From the NCBI GenBank assembly GCA_902463235.1, contig CABQER010000003.1, positions 1 to 64,000 of the forward strand: DNA of 64,000 nucleotides, written 5' to 3'. The position numbers and the translations under genes are program-made. Positions 39,659 through 48,594 of the stretch are shown here, piece by piece; position 1 is the stretch's first letter, and the number at the start of each line of letters is the position of its first letter. The stretch comes from an uncultured Faecalibacterium sp. GTDB taxonomy: Bacteria; Bacillota; Clostridia; Oscillospirales; Ruminococcaceae. The notes under the pieces were generated by a model. It made no database searches and was not told the DNA's origin. It worked only from the letters and a program-made list of their open reading frames with translations.

Positions 39659-39706
39659 TTGCGGGAAATGTGAAACGGATTTATAATAAGCATGAAAACG
39701 TTTACA
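39659..39706 (+). promoter_or_regulatory. LacI-gene promoter with overlapping operator/cre site
   Basis: TTGCGG (39659-39664), 17-bp spacer, TATAAT (39682-39687). The palindromic site TGAAAACGTTTACA at 39693-39706 covers the expected start site and matches the LacI/CcpA-type consensus (TGWAANCGNTNWCA) at every position. It is 36 bp upstream of a LacI-family gene, so autorepression or CcpA control is expected. Confidence 0.75.
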
Positions 39707-39741
39707 CATTGCCACCGGAGAGGGAACGGAGAAAATACCCC

Positions 39742-40734
39742 ATGACCATCAGTGATATTGCAAAGATGGCAGGCGTTTCCAGTGCTGCGGTCAGCCGCTA
39801 TTTGAACGGCGGGCCTCTCAGCGAGCAGAAGCGTGCCGTGATACAAGCCGTAGTGGAAAAAACCGGTTACAGCCCGGACACTGCCGCCCAGACCCTGCGC
39901 ACCGGCAAGGTGCGTCAGGTGGGGGTCGTTGTGCCCAGTATCAGCTCCCAGTCGGTGGGACAGATCATCAGCGGCATTGCAACCGAGCTGAGCGCAAGCC
40001 GCTACCTGATGCTGCTGGCCGACACCGAGTTGGACGAGCAGATGGAGCTGGAATATCTTACAGCATTGCAGCGCAACCATGTGGCGGGTATCATTCTGCT
40101 GGGCTATGATAACAGCCCGCAGTTGTGCATGGCATTGAAAGACTGCCGCGTGCCTGTGGTGGTAACAGGGCAGCGCTTTGCAGACCTGCCTTGCGTTTAT
40201 AACGATGACCGCTCTGCCGCCCGCGACCTGACCCGGAAGATGCTGGAGCATGGCCGCAGAAATATCGTGTACATCGGTGGCAGCGAGCAGGACGCCGCCA
40301 CCGGCATTGCACGCCGTCAGGGTGTGCAGGATGCGTTGCGGGAGGTGGGACTAAACGCGGACGGTCTGCCCCGCGCCTGCTGCACCGCCTTTTCCATGGA
40401 AGAGGGACACCGCTGCATGGAGGAACTGCTGGCGCGCTGCCCGCAGCTGGACGGTGTGGTCTGCGTGACCGACACCGTGGCCTTTGGTGCGTTGCAGGTA
40501 CTGCGTGCTGCCGGGCGCAAAGTAGGGCAGGATGTCGGCCTTGCCGGCATCGGAGACAACTGGGCAGGCAAGGTGGTGGAACCCGGCCTGACCACCATCC
40601 GCTTCTACCAAAAGCAGGTAGGGCAGGAGGCCGCCCGGATGCTGCTGCAAAGTTTGGAACACACCGGGCCGGACGCTGCGCCGGTGCGCCAGACCACGCT
40701 GGGCTATACATTGGTAGAGCGCGGCTCACTGTAA
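39742..40734 (+). CDS. LacI-family transcriptional regulator
   Basis: A 330-residue sugar-responsive repressor. The N-terminal helix-turn-helix and hinge helix, TISDIAKMAGVSSAAVSRYL through YSPDTAAQTLRTGK, are canonical for the LacI/GalR family. The periplasmic-binding-protein-like core follows (VGVVVPSISSQSVGQII onward). The effector is unknown. The start is ATG 39742, with GGAG at 39728; an upstream in-frame ATG overlaps the operator and has no RBS. A HAD phosphatase gene follows after 13 bp. A perfect LacI-type operator overlaps its own promoter. Confidence 0.93.
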   Translation: MTISDIAKMAGVSSAAVSRYLNGGPLSEQKRAVIQAVVEKTGYSPDTAAQTLRTGKVRQVGVVVPSISSQSVGQIISGIATELSASRYLMLLADTELDEQMELEYLTALQRNHVAGIILLGYDNSPQLCMALKDCRVPVVVTGQRFADLPCVYNDDRSAARDLTRKMLEHGRRNIVYIGGSEQDAATGIARRQGVQDALREVGLNADGLPRACCTAFSMEEGHRCMEELLARCPQLDGVVCVTDTVAFGALQVLRAAGRKVGQDVGLAGIGDNWAGKVVEPGLTTIRFYQKQVGQEAARMLLQSLEHTGPDAAPVRQTTLGYTLVERGSL

Positions 40735-40747
40735 AAAAGAGGAACGA

Positions 40748-41590
40748 ATGAAACAAAAACTGATTTTTTTAGATATTGACGGCACCCTGCTGCCCCCGGG
40801 CGAGATGCTGATCCCCCAAAGCACGGTGGAGGCGCTGCGCAAGGCACACGCCAACGGCCACAAGCTGTTTCTGTGCACCGGGCGCAATCTGCGTATGACC
40901 CAGCCTCTGCTGGACTACGGCTTTGATGGCGCAGTGTGCAGCGCCGGCGGCTATGTGTTCTGCGGGGACAAGGTGCTGGTAGACCTGCCCATGGAGCCGC
41001 AGCTGGCGCAGGGCGTGCGCAGCGCCATGGAGCGCCACGGCGTGGAGTGCACGCTGGAAGCGCGGGATGCCACCTACGGCAGCCTGAAGATGATCGAGCG
41101 CTGGAGTTTCACCCACCGGGATGCAGGCCCCCTGAATAGCGAAGCCGCCCGCTGGCGCAAGGCCATGGAGGACGGCATGACCATCAGTCCGCTGGCTGAT
41201 TACAAGGGCGAGCCGCTGTATAAGATCGTGTATATCGCGGAGCACAGCGAGGACTTGGACGAAGCCAAGCGCCTGTACGAGGATCGCTTTGTGTTCTGCG
41301 AGAGCAAGCTGGACGGTCTGGACGGCGGCTATGTGAACGGTGAACTCATCAACCGCAGGTTTGATAAGGGACGCGGTATCAAGGCCGTCTGCGATTATTT
41401 GGGCGTGTCCCTGCAGGACAGCATCGGTTTTGGCGACAGTGACAACGACCTGCAAATGACCGACGTGGTCGGCATCAGCGTTTGTATGGCCAACGGCTCT
41501 GCAAGCCTGAAGCAGCGCTGCGACCGCATTGCCCCCTCGGTGTACGAGGACGGCATCGCCAAGGAGTTTGCCGCCTTGGGGCTGATTTGA
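40748..41590 (+). CDS. HAD-superfamily (Cof-type, IIB) sugar-phosphatase-like hydrolase
   Basis: A 280-residue cytoplasmic phosphatase of the Cof/HAD-IIB group. Motif I is FLDIDGTLLPPGEM with the nucleophile Asp, motif II is the Thr in LCTGRN, motif III Lys lies before the cap return, and motif IV is GFGDSDNDLQM. The C2-type cap occupies the middle. Substrates of the family are sugar phosphates or FMN-like compounds. It is co-transcribed with the LacI regulator, which suggests a sugar-phosphate role. Confidence 0.9.
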   Translation: MKQKLIFLDIDGTLLPPGEMLIPQSTVEALRKAHANGHKLFLCTGRNLRMTQPLLDYGFDGAVCSAGGYVFCGDKVLVDLPMEPQLAQGVRSAMERHGVECTLEARDATYGSLKMIERWSFTHRDAGPLNSEAARWRKAMEDGMTISPLADYKGEPLYKIVYIAEHSEDLDEAKRLYEDRFVFCESKLDGLDGGYVNGELINRRFDKGRGIKAVCDYLGVSLQDSIGFGDSDNDLQMTDVVGISVCMANGSASLKQRCDRIAPSVYEDGIAKEFAALGLI

Positions 41591-41609
41591 GATTTCTTTT
41601 AGTAAAAAC

Positions 41610-41645
41610 AGGGCAGGGGAACGTCCGCAGACGTTCCCCTGCCCT
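41610..41645. terminator. Terminator after the HAD gene
   Basis: A perfect 16-bp stem (41610-41625 with 41630-41645) has a CGCA loop. Flanking T tracts are present on both strands but better on the minus side. It stands between convergent genes together with the next hairpin. Confidence 0.75.
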
Positions 41646-41681
41646 AAAATTATAAATAATACTTTCGCATCATTTTGTGAC

Positions 41682-41722
41682 AAAAAGAGCGCTGCACGGT
41701 ATTTTGTGCGGCGCTCTCTTTA
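41682..41722. terminator. Terminator of the pyk-luxS transcript
   Basis: A 12-bp stem with one G-U pair (41686-41697 with 41706-41717) is followed on the minus strand by five T residues (41686-41682) and on the plus strand by CTTTAT. It lies just after the luxS stop. Confidence 0.82.
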
Positions 41723-41732
41723 TATTGACAAA

Positions 41733-42185
41733 TCAGTAGTGCAGATCCTCTGCGGTCAATGCTTCCAGCACAGGCAGCATGGCAGCAGCTTCGACCTTGG
41801 CGGCGGGCAGATCCATATCGCGGTAGTTGCCGCACTCCACCTCACTGGCACCGGGCACAGCGCCCTCAAAGCCAGCCATAAAGCGGTAGGCATCCACCGT
41901 CAGCTGCAATGCCTGCGCCGGGGTCAGACCCCGGGTAAGCAGGTAAAAGCCGGTGCGGCAGCCCATGGGGCCAACATAGATCACCCCGTCCTTCACAGCG
42001 CTGTTGCGCGCGTAGGTGGCAAACAGGTGCTCCAGCGTGTGGGCGGCAGCGGTGGTCAGGTAATCGCCCTGATTAGGCTTCTTCATGCGGATGTCCCAAG
42101 TGAGCACATCGCCGTCCTGACGGCTCAGGTGCATTCCGCGCTCCAGCCGGGTGTGATCCACGCAAAAGCTTGCGATACGTTCCAT
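41733..42185 (-). CDS. luxS: S-ribosylhomocysteine lyase
   Basis: A 150-residue LuxS that cleaves S-ribosylhomocysteine to homocysteine and DPD, the AI-2 precursor. The zinc ligands are in HTLEHL (His49 and His53) and the Cys of ECGNY; the catalytic Cys is in GCRTGFYLL. It is close to the usual 150-170 residues. It starts 22 bp after pyk on the same strand with AAAGGAGAA, so it is carried on the pyruvate kinase transcript. This links methyl-cycle recycling to a major glycolytic gene. Confidence 0.97.
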   Translation of the reverse strand: MERIASFCVDHTRLERGMHLSRQDGDVLTWDIRMKKPNQGDYLTTAAAHTLEHLFATYARNSAVKDGVIYVGPMGCRTGFYLLTRGLTPAQALQLTVDAYRFMAGFEGAVPGASEVECGNYRDMDLPAAKVEAAAMLPVLEALTAEDLHY

Positions 42186-42207
42186 ACTACGGTTCTCCTT
42201 TTATGTC

Positions 42208-43959
42208 TTAGCCCTGCAGGCGCTGCACACTGCCGTGTGCGCAGTCCACAGCCACCATCAGACCATCACGGATGTGGCTGGTAGCACCGGCGGCACCCAC
42301 AACGGTGGGCTTCAGCAGTGCCTTGCCGGCAATGGCAGCGTGGCTGTTCAGGCCGGGCTCCTCTACCACCAGAGCGGCAGCGTCGCGCACAAAGCTCAGC
42401 ATCTCGTTGCTGGTGGAGGGCACCACCAGCACCATGCCGGGCTTGAACTTGGCGCGCACCTCGTCCATGGTACGGCAGACGCAGGCCTTGCCGCTGGCAA
42501 CATCGTTGTTCTCGGGGCCGACACCCACGCCGGTGGCCAGACAGTTGCCCACCATGTGGATCTTGATCATGTTGGTGGTGCCGGAAACGCCCACAGGCAC
42601 GCCTGCGGTCACAACAGCCAGCTCGCCGTTGTGCAGGTAGCCGTTCTCCTTGGCCAGAGCAGTGGACATCTCGATCAGCTCATCGGTGCTGTGTGCCAGA
42701 GACATCATCAGCGGGGTGATGCCCCAGCTCAGGGACAGCTGACGCTGCACCTGCTCGCGCATGACGCAGGCGATGATGGGCTGCTGCGGGCGGTACTTGC
42801 TCAGCAGGCGGGCGGTGGTGCCGGACTCGGACACGGTCACGATGGCGGCGGCGTTCACATCCCGTGCGGTCAGGCAGGCGGCATGGGCGGTAGCGTCGGA
42901 TACGCTGATCTTGCCGGGGTTGAAATCCATCGTGCGGCCGCGCAGATGGAAGCCCTCCTGCTCGGTGCGCTCAGCAATGGCGGACATGGTCTTGAGCGCC
43001 TCCACGGGGTAGGCACCGGCAGCGGTCTCACCGGACAGCATAATGGCAGAGGTACCGTCGTAGATGGCGTTTGCCACGTCCGAGATCTCGGCGCGGGTGG
43101 GGCGGGGGTTCACGATCATGCTGTCCAGCATCTGGGTAGCGGTGACGATGGGCTTGCCGAAGGAGAAGGAGCGGTCGATGATGGTCTTCTGGATGCCGGG
43201 CAGCTCAGTGAAGTCGATCTCCACGCCCAGATCACCACGGGCCACCATCACGGCATCGGCAGCAGCCAGAATGCTGTCGATGTTGTTCACGCCCTCGCGG
43301 TTCTCGATCTTTGCAATGATGCGGATGTTGGAATCGTACTGGTTCAGCAGGTTGCGGATATCGTACACGTCCTGTGCGGTGCGCACAAAGGAGGCAGCGA
43401 TGAAATCGTAACCCTGCTCGATGCCGAAGATGATGTCATCCTTATCGCGCTGGCTCATATACGGCATGGACAGGTGCACGCCGGGCACGTTGACGCCCTT
43501 CTTGTTCTTGATCTTGCCGCTGTTCAGTACGGTGCAGACGATGTCGGTGTCGTTCACGGTCTGGATCTGCAGCTTGATCAGGCCGTCGTCCAGCATGATG
43601 GTGCCGTTCGGCTCCACGTCCATGGGCAGATCCTTGTAGGTGATGGAGCAGATCTCGTTGGTGCCCTCCACATCGCGGGTGGTCAGGGTAAAGGTCTGGC
43701 CGGCAACCAGATTCTCAACGCCGTTCTTGAAGTCCTTCAGGCGGATCTCGGGACCCTTGGTGTCCAGCAGTGCGGCCACGGGCTTACCCAGCTCCTCGCG
43801 CAGAGCCTTCAGCTTTTCAAGGCGACCCAGATGCTCCTCGTGGGAACCGTGGGAAAAATTGAAGCGGGCTACGTTCATGCCGTTGGCGATCAGATCGCGC
43901 AGCACGCCTTCCTTATCGGTGGAAGGGCCAAGGGTGCAAATAATTTTCGTCTTTCTCAT
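42208..43959 (-). CDS. pyk: Pyruvate kinase with C-terminal PEP-utilising domain
   Basis: A 583-residue pyruvate kinase (PEP + ADP to pyruvate + ATP). The N-terminal MRKTKIICTLGPSTD, the K+/Mg site segments (RFNFSHGS, LLDTKGPEIR), IIAKIENREG with the catalytic Lys, and VARGDLGVEI are all present. After the normal C domain (to about 470) there is an added domain related to the PEP-utilising mobile domain, with NSHAAIAGKALLKP (phosphohistidine position), as in Bacillus and Geobacillus PykA. I use ATG 43959, preceded by ACGGAGGTA. Confidence 0.96.
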   Translation of the reverse strand: MRKTKIICTLGPSTDKEGVLRDLIANGMNVARFNFSHGSHEEHLGRLEKLKALREELGKPVAALLDTKGPEIRLKDFKNGVENLVAGQTFTLTTRDVEGTNEICSITYKDLPMDVEPNGTIMLDDGLIKLQIQTVNDTDIVCTVLNSGKIKNKKGVNVPGVHLSMPYMSQRDKDDIIFGIEQGYDFIAASFVRTAQDVYDIRNLLNQYDSNIRIIAKIENREGVNNIDSILAAADAVMVARGDLGVEIDFTELPGIQKTIIDRSFSFGKPIVTATQMLDSMIVNPRPTRAEISDVANAIYDGTSAIMLSGETAAGAYPVEALKTMSAIAERTEQEGFHLRGRTMDFNPGKISVSDATAHAACLTARDVNAAAIVTVSESGTTARLLSKYRPQQPIIACVMREQVQRQLSLSWGITPLMMSLAHSTDELIEMSTALAKENGYLHNGELAVVTAGVPVGVSGTTNMIKIHMVGNCLATGVGVGPENNDVASGKACVCRTMDEVRAKFKPGMVLVVPSTSNEMLSFVRDAAALVVEEPGLNSHAAIAGKALLKPTVVGAAGATSHIRDGLMVAVDCAHGSVQRLQG

Positions 43960-44382
43960 GCAATATACCTCCGTCAACTCTCTCTTACCTATATCCGGCA
44001 CAGCATCCCTGCAGGCTGCTGTGTATGACCAATGGGAGCAAAAGCTCTCGGTACAGCGGGTTGGTTTGTATGGCAGAGCGGGAAAACCCAAAACTCTACC
44101 AACTATTATTATAATCATTCCGGTGCAAGAGAGCAAGAGGAATTTTTGCTTGAATACAAGTTTTTACATCTGCTGATGCCCAAAGGAAAGATTGCAAAAC
44201 TTTTAACGATGCGCCGCGGCTTTCCGTACGCTGCCTGACAGGGGAAAACTGCTGCAAAACGTAAAAACTGATTAGAGCGCACAAGGCCGCTTCCTCTTGC
44301 ATCCGAGGGGCTTTTTGCTTATAATAAGAATAATAAAGTAGTACTGTTCCGGGGTGCGCCCCGGAGAAATGGAGTGACCACT
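43960..44382. promoter_or_regulatory. Divergent promoters of pyk and deoB in a 423-bp gap
   Basis: For pyk (minus): TTGCTC (44136-44131), 17 bp, TATAAT (44113-44108), giving a leader of about 140 nt. For deoB (plus): TTGCAT (44297-44302), 17 bp, TATAAT (44320-44325). Between the deoB start site and its RBS lies a perfect 6-bp inverted repeat CCGGGG/CCCCGG (44349-44364), either an operator or a leader hairpin. The remaining DNA (44140-44280) shows no gene. Confidence 0.65.
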
Positions 44383-45561
44383 ATGGAAAAACGCGTTTTT
44401 CTGATCGTGCTGGACAGCTTTGGCATCGGCGCAGAGCCGGACGCCGCCGCCTTCGGCGATGCAGGCACCAACACCTTGGGTGCCATTGCGAACCACCCCA
44501 ATTTCAACTGTCCCAACCTGCGCAAGCTGGGCTTGTTCAACATTGACGGCGTGACCGCAGGGGAAAAAACGGATGCCCCGGCGGCTGCCTTTGCCCGCCT
44601 GCAGGAGCAGAGCATGGGCAAGGATACCACCATCGGCCACTGGGAGATCGCCGGTGTGGTCAGCCCGGAGCCGCTGCCCACCTTCCCTGAGGGCTTCCCG
44701 GAGGAGCTGATCCGGGAGTATGAGCAAAAGACCGGCCACAAGGTGCTGTGCAACAAGCCCTATTCCGGCACGCAGGTACTGAAGGACTACGGCGAACAGG
44801 CCATGCGGGAAAACGCCCTCATCGTCTACACCAGCGCCGACAGTGTTTTTCAGGTCGCTGCCAACGAGGAGCTTGTGCCGGTGCAGGAACTGTACCGTTA
44901 CTGCGAGATCGCCCGGGAAATGCTCAAGGGCAAATACGGCGTGGGACGCGTGATCGCCCGCCCCTTCCTTGGCAACAGCGCGGATACCTTCTACCGCACC
45001 ACCAACCGCCACGACCTGAGCCTGAAGCCGCCCCGCGCTACCATGCTGGATCTGCTGAAGGATGCCGGTAAGGACGTGATCGCCGTGGGCAAGATCTACG
45101 ATATCTTTGACGGCGAGGGCGTGACCGAAAAGATCAAGACCACCGGCAACACCAATGGCATCGCCTTTACCAAGGCTCTGCAGACCCGGGATTTTGAAGG
45201 CCTTGCCTTCGTAAATCTGGTGGACTTTGATATGCTCTACGGCCACCGCCGTGACGTGGCAGGCTACGCTGCCGCCGCCACCGAGTTCGACCGTTTTCTG
45301 GCCGACTTCCTGCCGGGGATGCGGGAGGGCGACCTGCTCATGATCACCGCCGACCACGGCTGCGACCCCTCCTACACCAGGACCACCGACCATACCCGCG
45401 AGTATGTGCCGTATCTGGTCTGCGGCAAGGGCGTAAAGGCGGGTACGGATCTGGGCACAAAGCTGTGCTTCGGCACCATCGCAAAGACCATCTGCGAGTA
45501 TCTGGAGGTGGACGCTTCCACGCTGGACGGCCAGAGCGTATGGCAGGAGATCCGGGCATAA
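44383..45561 (+). CDS. deoB: Phosphopentomutase
   Basis: A 392-residue alkaline-phosphatase-superfamily mutase that interconverts (deoxy)ribose-1-phosphate and -5-phosphate. Metal-binding motifs are VLDSFGIGAEPDA near the N-terminus and ITADHGCDPSYTRTTDHTRE near the C-terminus. KDTTIGHWEIAG contains the phosphorylated Thr. ATG 44383 is eight bases after GGAG, better placed than an in-frame GTG nine bases upstream. It forms a nucleoside-catabolism pair with the pyrimidine-nucleoside phosphorylase gene that follows. Confidence 0.96.
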   Translation: MEKRVFLIVLDSFGIGAEPDAAAFGDAGTNTLGAIANHPNFNCPNLRKLGLFNIDGVTAGEKTDAPAAAFARLQEQSMGKDTTIGHWEIAGVVSPEPLPTFPEGFPEELIREYEQKTGHKVLCNKPYSGTQVLKDYGEQAMRENALIVYTSADSVFQVAANEELVPVQELYRYCEIAREMLKGKYGVGRVIARPFLGNSADTFYRTTNRHDLSLKPPRATMLDLLKDAGKDVIAVGKIYDIFDGEGVTEKIKTTGNTNGIAFTKALQTRDFEGLAFVNLVDFDMLYGHRRDVAGYAAAATEFDRFLADFLPGMREGDLLMITADHGCDPSYTRTTDHTREYVPYLVCGKGVKAGTDLGTKLCFGTIAKTICEYLEVDASTLDGQSVWQEIRA

Positions 45562-45598
45562 AACGCCCCAAAAGCTATAAGAACAGGAGCGTGAAACG

Positions 45599-46918
45599 AT
45601 GCGTATTTATGATCTGATCGCAAAAAAGCGGGATGGCGGCACCCACACCCGGGAGGAGTTGGAGGCCATTGTCAACGGCTTTGTCTGCGGGGATGTGACC
45701 GACTACCAGATGGCCGCATGGATGATGGCCGTGTACCTGCGCGGCATGACCAACGAGGAGACCGCCGAGTTGACCGATGTAATGGCGCACAGCGGCGTGA
45801 TGGTAGACCTTTCGCCCATTCCGGGCATCAAGGTGGACAAGCACTCTACCGGCGGCGTGGGCGATAAGACCACGCTGGTCATTGCGCCCATCGTGGCAGC
45901 CTGCGGGGTAAAGATCGCTAAAATGAGCGGACGGGGTCTGGGACACACCGGCGGCACCATTGATAAGATGGAGAGCGTGCCCGGCACAAAGACCGCCCTC
46001 TCTCAGGAGGAATTTTTTGCACAGGTGAACCGGATCGGCCTGTCGGTCATTGGCCAGAGCGAGGGCATCGCCGTGGCAGATAAAAAAATGTATGCCCTGC
46101 GGGACGTTACCGCCACCGTCAGCTGCATTCCGCTGATTGCCTCCAGCATCATGTCCAAAAAGCTGGCCTCCGGCTCAGACGCCATCCTGCTGGACGTCAC
46201 CACCGGCACCGGTGCTTTTATGAAAACTGTGGACCAGAGCATTGAGCTGGCGCAGCTGATGGTTGCCATCGGCACCCACCATGGCCGCCGGGTAGCCGCC
46301 ATGATCACCGATATGGACACCCCGTTGGGGCACAACATCGGCAACAGTCTGGAAGTGATGGAGAGCATGGATGTGCTCAAGGGCCACGGCCCGGCAGACC
46401 TGACCGAGGTGTGCCTGCAATTGGCAGCCAACATGCTGGTGCTGGCAGGCAAGGGCGATGCCGCCCACTGCCGCGCTATGGCCGAGGCTGTCATTGCGGA
46501 CGGCTCTGCCTTTGAAAAGTGCAAGGAAATGTTTGCCGCACAGGGCGGCGACATCCGTGTGCTGGATGATTACAGCCTGTTTGCACAGCCCGCCGCCAGC
46601 TATGAGCTGCTGGCCGAGCAGGACGGCTACATTGTGGCCAACGATGCCGAAAAGATCGGCTCTGCCAGTGTGCTGCTGGGCGCAGGCCGCCAGAAAAAGG
46701 GCGACCCGCTGGACTTTGCCGCTGGTATCACCCTGCACAAAAAGCGCGGCGACTATGTCCATAAGGGCGAAAGCCTTGCTACTTTTTACGGCGCAGCGGA
46801 CAAGTTTGAAGCTGCCGCCGCCGAGTACCGCAGCGGCCTTGTGTACGGCGCGGAAAAGCCGGAGGAAGCCCCGCTGGTGTACGCCCTTGTCACCAAGGAC
46901 GGCGTAGAGCGGTACTGA
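45599..46918 (+). CDS. pdp: Pyrimidine-nucleoside (thymidine) phosphorylase
   Basis: A 439-residue phosphorylase of the DeoA/Pdp family that splits thymidine or uridine with phosphate into base and (deoxy)ribose-1-phosphate. The family signature SGRGLGHTGGTIDKMESVPG (near 115) and the phosphate-binding KHSTGGVGDKTTLV (near 81) are intact, and the PYNP C-terminal domain is present. The length fits Gram-positive Pdp. It begins 37 bp after deoB with CAGGAG. The product feeds DeoB. Confidence 0.95.
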   Translation: MRIYDLIAKKRDGGTHTREELEAIVNGFVCGDVTDYQMAAWMMAVYLRGMTNEETAELTDVMAHSGVMVDLSPIPGIKVDKHSTGGVGDKTTLVIAPIVAACGVKIAKMSGRGLGHTGGTIDKMESVPGTKTALSQEEFFAQVNRIGLSVIGQSEGIAVADKKMYALRDVTATVSCIPLIASSIMSKKLASGSDAILLDVTTGTGAFMKTVDQSIELAQLMVAIGTHHGRRVAAMITDMDTPLGHNIGNSLEVMESMDVLKGHGPADLTEVCLQLAANMLVLAGKGDAAHCRAMAEAVIADGSAFEKCKEMFAAQGGDIRVLDDYSLFAQPAASYELLAEQDGYIVANDAEKIGSASVLLGAGRQKKGDPLDFAAGITLHKKRGDYVHKGESLATFYGAADKFEAAAAEYRSGLVYGAEKPEEAPLVYALVTKDGVERY

Positions 46919-46955
46919 GACCGGACAGCAGGGGAGACCTGCTTTTCGCAAAAAT

Positions 46956-47062
46956 GCAAGGCCGGGCAGCCCGCAGGCGGCCCGGCCTTGCTCCTATAAC
47001 AATAATTTTTTCGGTTGCTCCAAGGGGCTGCTGCACAAAAGCTGTGCGGCAGCTTTTTTTTT
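46956..47062 (+). terminator. Tandem hairpins ending the deoB-pdp transcript
   Basis: The first hairpin, a perfect 12-bp stem (46956-46967 with 46980-46991), lacks a T tract. The second (47027-47037 with 47043-47053) is followed by nine T residues and is a strong terminator. Together they fill much of the 311-bp gap before trkA. Confidence 0.82.
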
Positions 47063-47165
47063 GCGCTTTCACGCTGAAAACAGGCCTTTTTGCACAAAGG
47101 AACGGTCGCTTTTTAAGCATTTCGCTGTATTTGCGGGTCAAACGGTAGAACTTTGCAAAGGGATA

Positions 47166-47174
47166 TGGTATACT
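47166..47174 (+). promoter_or_regulatory. Extended -10 promoter of trkA
   Basis: TGGTATACT at 47166-47174 is an extended -10 element; no good -35 hexamer is seen 17 bp upstream. It would start transcription near 47181, about 50 nt before trkA. The rest of the 46919-47229 gap holds only the terminators. Confidence 0.5.
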
Positions 47175-47229
47175 GTACTGTACTTGTATGCCCCGGGAAA
47201 AGGGGCTGCCAAAGGAGAAAGGACTTGTT

Positions 47230-48582
47230 ATGAAGATCATTCTGGTGGGCGGCGGCAAGGTCGGTACGGCTCTGGCACGCCAGCTCAGCGAGGAAGGCCA
47301 CAACGTGACTGTGGTGGACACCAACAAGGCGCGCGTGGAGCACCTGACCGAAAGCTACGACGTGCTGGGCATCGTGGGCAATGGCTCGTCCATCACCACC
47401 CTGTCCGAGGCGGGCATTGAGGATGCGGACGTGTTCATCGCGGTCACCGGCTCGGACGAACTGAACCTGCTTTGCTGCATGTTTGCCAAAAAGGCGGGTC
47501 ACTGCCATGGCATTGCCCGTGTGCGCAACCCGTCTTACAGCCATGAGCTGGACTTTATCAAAAAGCAGATCGGCATTTCCGCCATCATCAACCCGGAAAT
47601 GGCAGCCGCAAAGGAGATCTCCCATCTGCTGCGGTTCCCCGGTGCCAGCAAGATCGATACCTTTGCGGACGGCCGTGTGCGGCTGATCAAGTTTGCGCTG
47701 CCCGATGCGCTGGACGGCGTAGCCATCCGCGAGATCCCCACCCGGCTCAAGAGCGATATTCTGGTGTGTGCAGTAGAGCGTGAGGGCGGGGTCATCATCC
47801 CCAACGGTAACTTCGTGCTGCAAAAGGGCGATCAGGTCACCTTCCTTGCCACGCAGGAAAAGGCGCACGCCTTCTTCCAGCAGCTGCATCTGCCGGTGCA
47901 GCCGGTGCGCAACGCCCTCATCGTGGGCGGCGGTGCCATTGCCTACTACCTCAGTCAGGAGCTGCTGGAAAACCACGTGCGGGTGCGTATCGTGGAGCGG
48001 GATGCAGCCCGCTGCGTAGAGCTGGCTGAGCAGCTGCCCGGTGCACAGATCCTGAACGAGGACGGCTCCAACCGCGAGTTTCTGCTTTCCGAGGGTCTGG
48101 AATCCACCGAAGCTTTTGTGGCGCTGACCAACATCGACGAGGAGAACGTGCTGCTGACCCTGTTTGCCAAAAAGCACTCCAACGGCAAGCTGGTGACCAA
48201 GGTCAACCGTCTGGAATTTGACGATATTCTGGCCGGGCTGGATCTGGGCAGCGTGGTCTACCCCAAGTACATGACCTGCGACTACATCGTGCAGTACGTC
48301 CGCGCCCTGCAAAACGAGGCGGGCAACAACATCAAGACCCTGTACCGCATTCTGGACGACCGCGTGGAGGCGCTGGAATTTACGGTGCACGAGGAGAGCG
48401 CCGCTACCGGTGTGCCCCTGAGCCAGTTGCACCTGAAAAAGAACCTGCTGCTGTGCTGCATTACCCGCGGCAGCAAGATTTTGATCCCCCGCGGCGGCGA
48501 CCAAATTCAAGTGGGCGACAACGTCATCGTGGTCACGCTGGAGCATGGTCTGCACGACCTGCGCGATATCGTGGAGCACTGA
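47230..48582 (+). CDS. trkA: Trk potassium uptake regulatory subunit TrkA
   Basis: A 450-residue peripheral NAD-binding subunit of a Trk/Ktr K+ channel-type transporter. It has two repeats of RCK-N plus RCK-C. The first Rossmann turn is ILVGGGKVGTALARQLSEEG (residues 4-23) and the second is LIVGGGAIAYYLSQELLE (near 230). The start is ATG 47230, with GGAGAAAGGA upstream. trkH follows 12 bp later. C-di-AMP is a known ligand of RCK-C domains in Firmicutes, which ties it functionally to GdpP in this window. Confidence 0.95.
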   Translation: MKIILVGGGKVGTALARQLSEEGHNVTVVDTNKARVEHLTESYDVLGIVGNGSSITTLSEAGIEDADVFIAVTGSDELNLLCCMFAKKAGHCHGIARVRNPSYSHELDFIKKQIGISAIINPEMAAAKEISHLLRFPGASKIDTFADGRVRLIKFALPDALDGVAIREIPTRLKSDILVCAVEREGGVIIPNGNFVLQKGDQVTFLATQEKAHAFFQQLHLPVQPVRNALIVGGGAIAYYLSQELLENHVRVRIVERDAARCVELAEQLPGAQILNEDGSNREFLLSEGLESTEAFVALTNIDEENVLLTLFAKKHSNGKLVTKVNRLEFDDILAGLDLGSVVYPKYMTCDYIVQYVRALQNEAGNNIKTLYRILDDRVEALEFTVHEESAATGVPLSQLHLKKNLLLCCITRGSKILIPRGGDQIQVGDNVIVVTLEHGLHDLRDIVEH

Positions 48583-48594
48583 CGGAGGCGGACT

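Noticed and set aside
39670..39741. Upstream in-frame ATG for the LacI gene
   Set aside because: It lies before the mapped -10 and operator, so it would not be transcribed, and family members begin at the TISDIAK segment.
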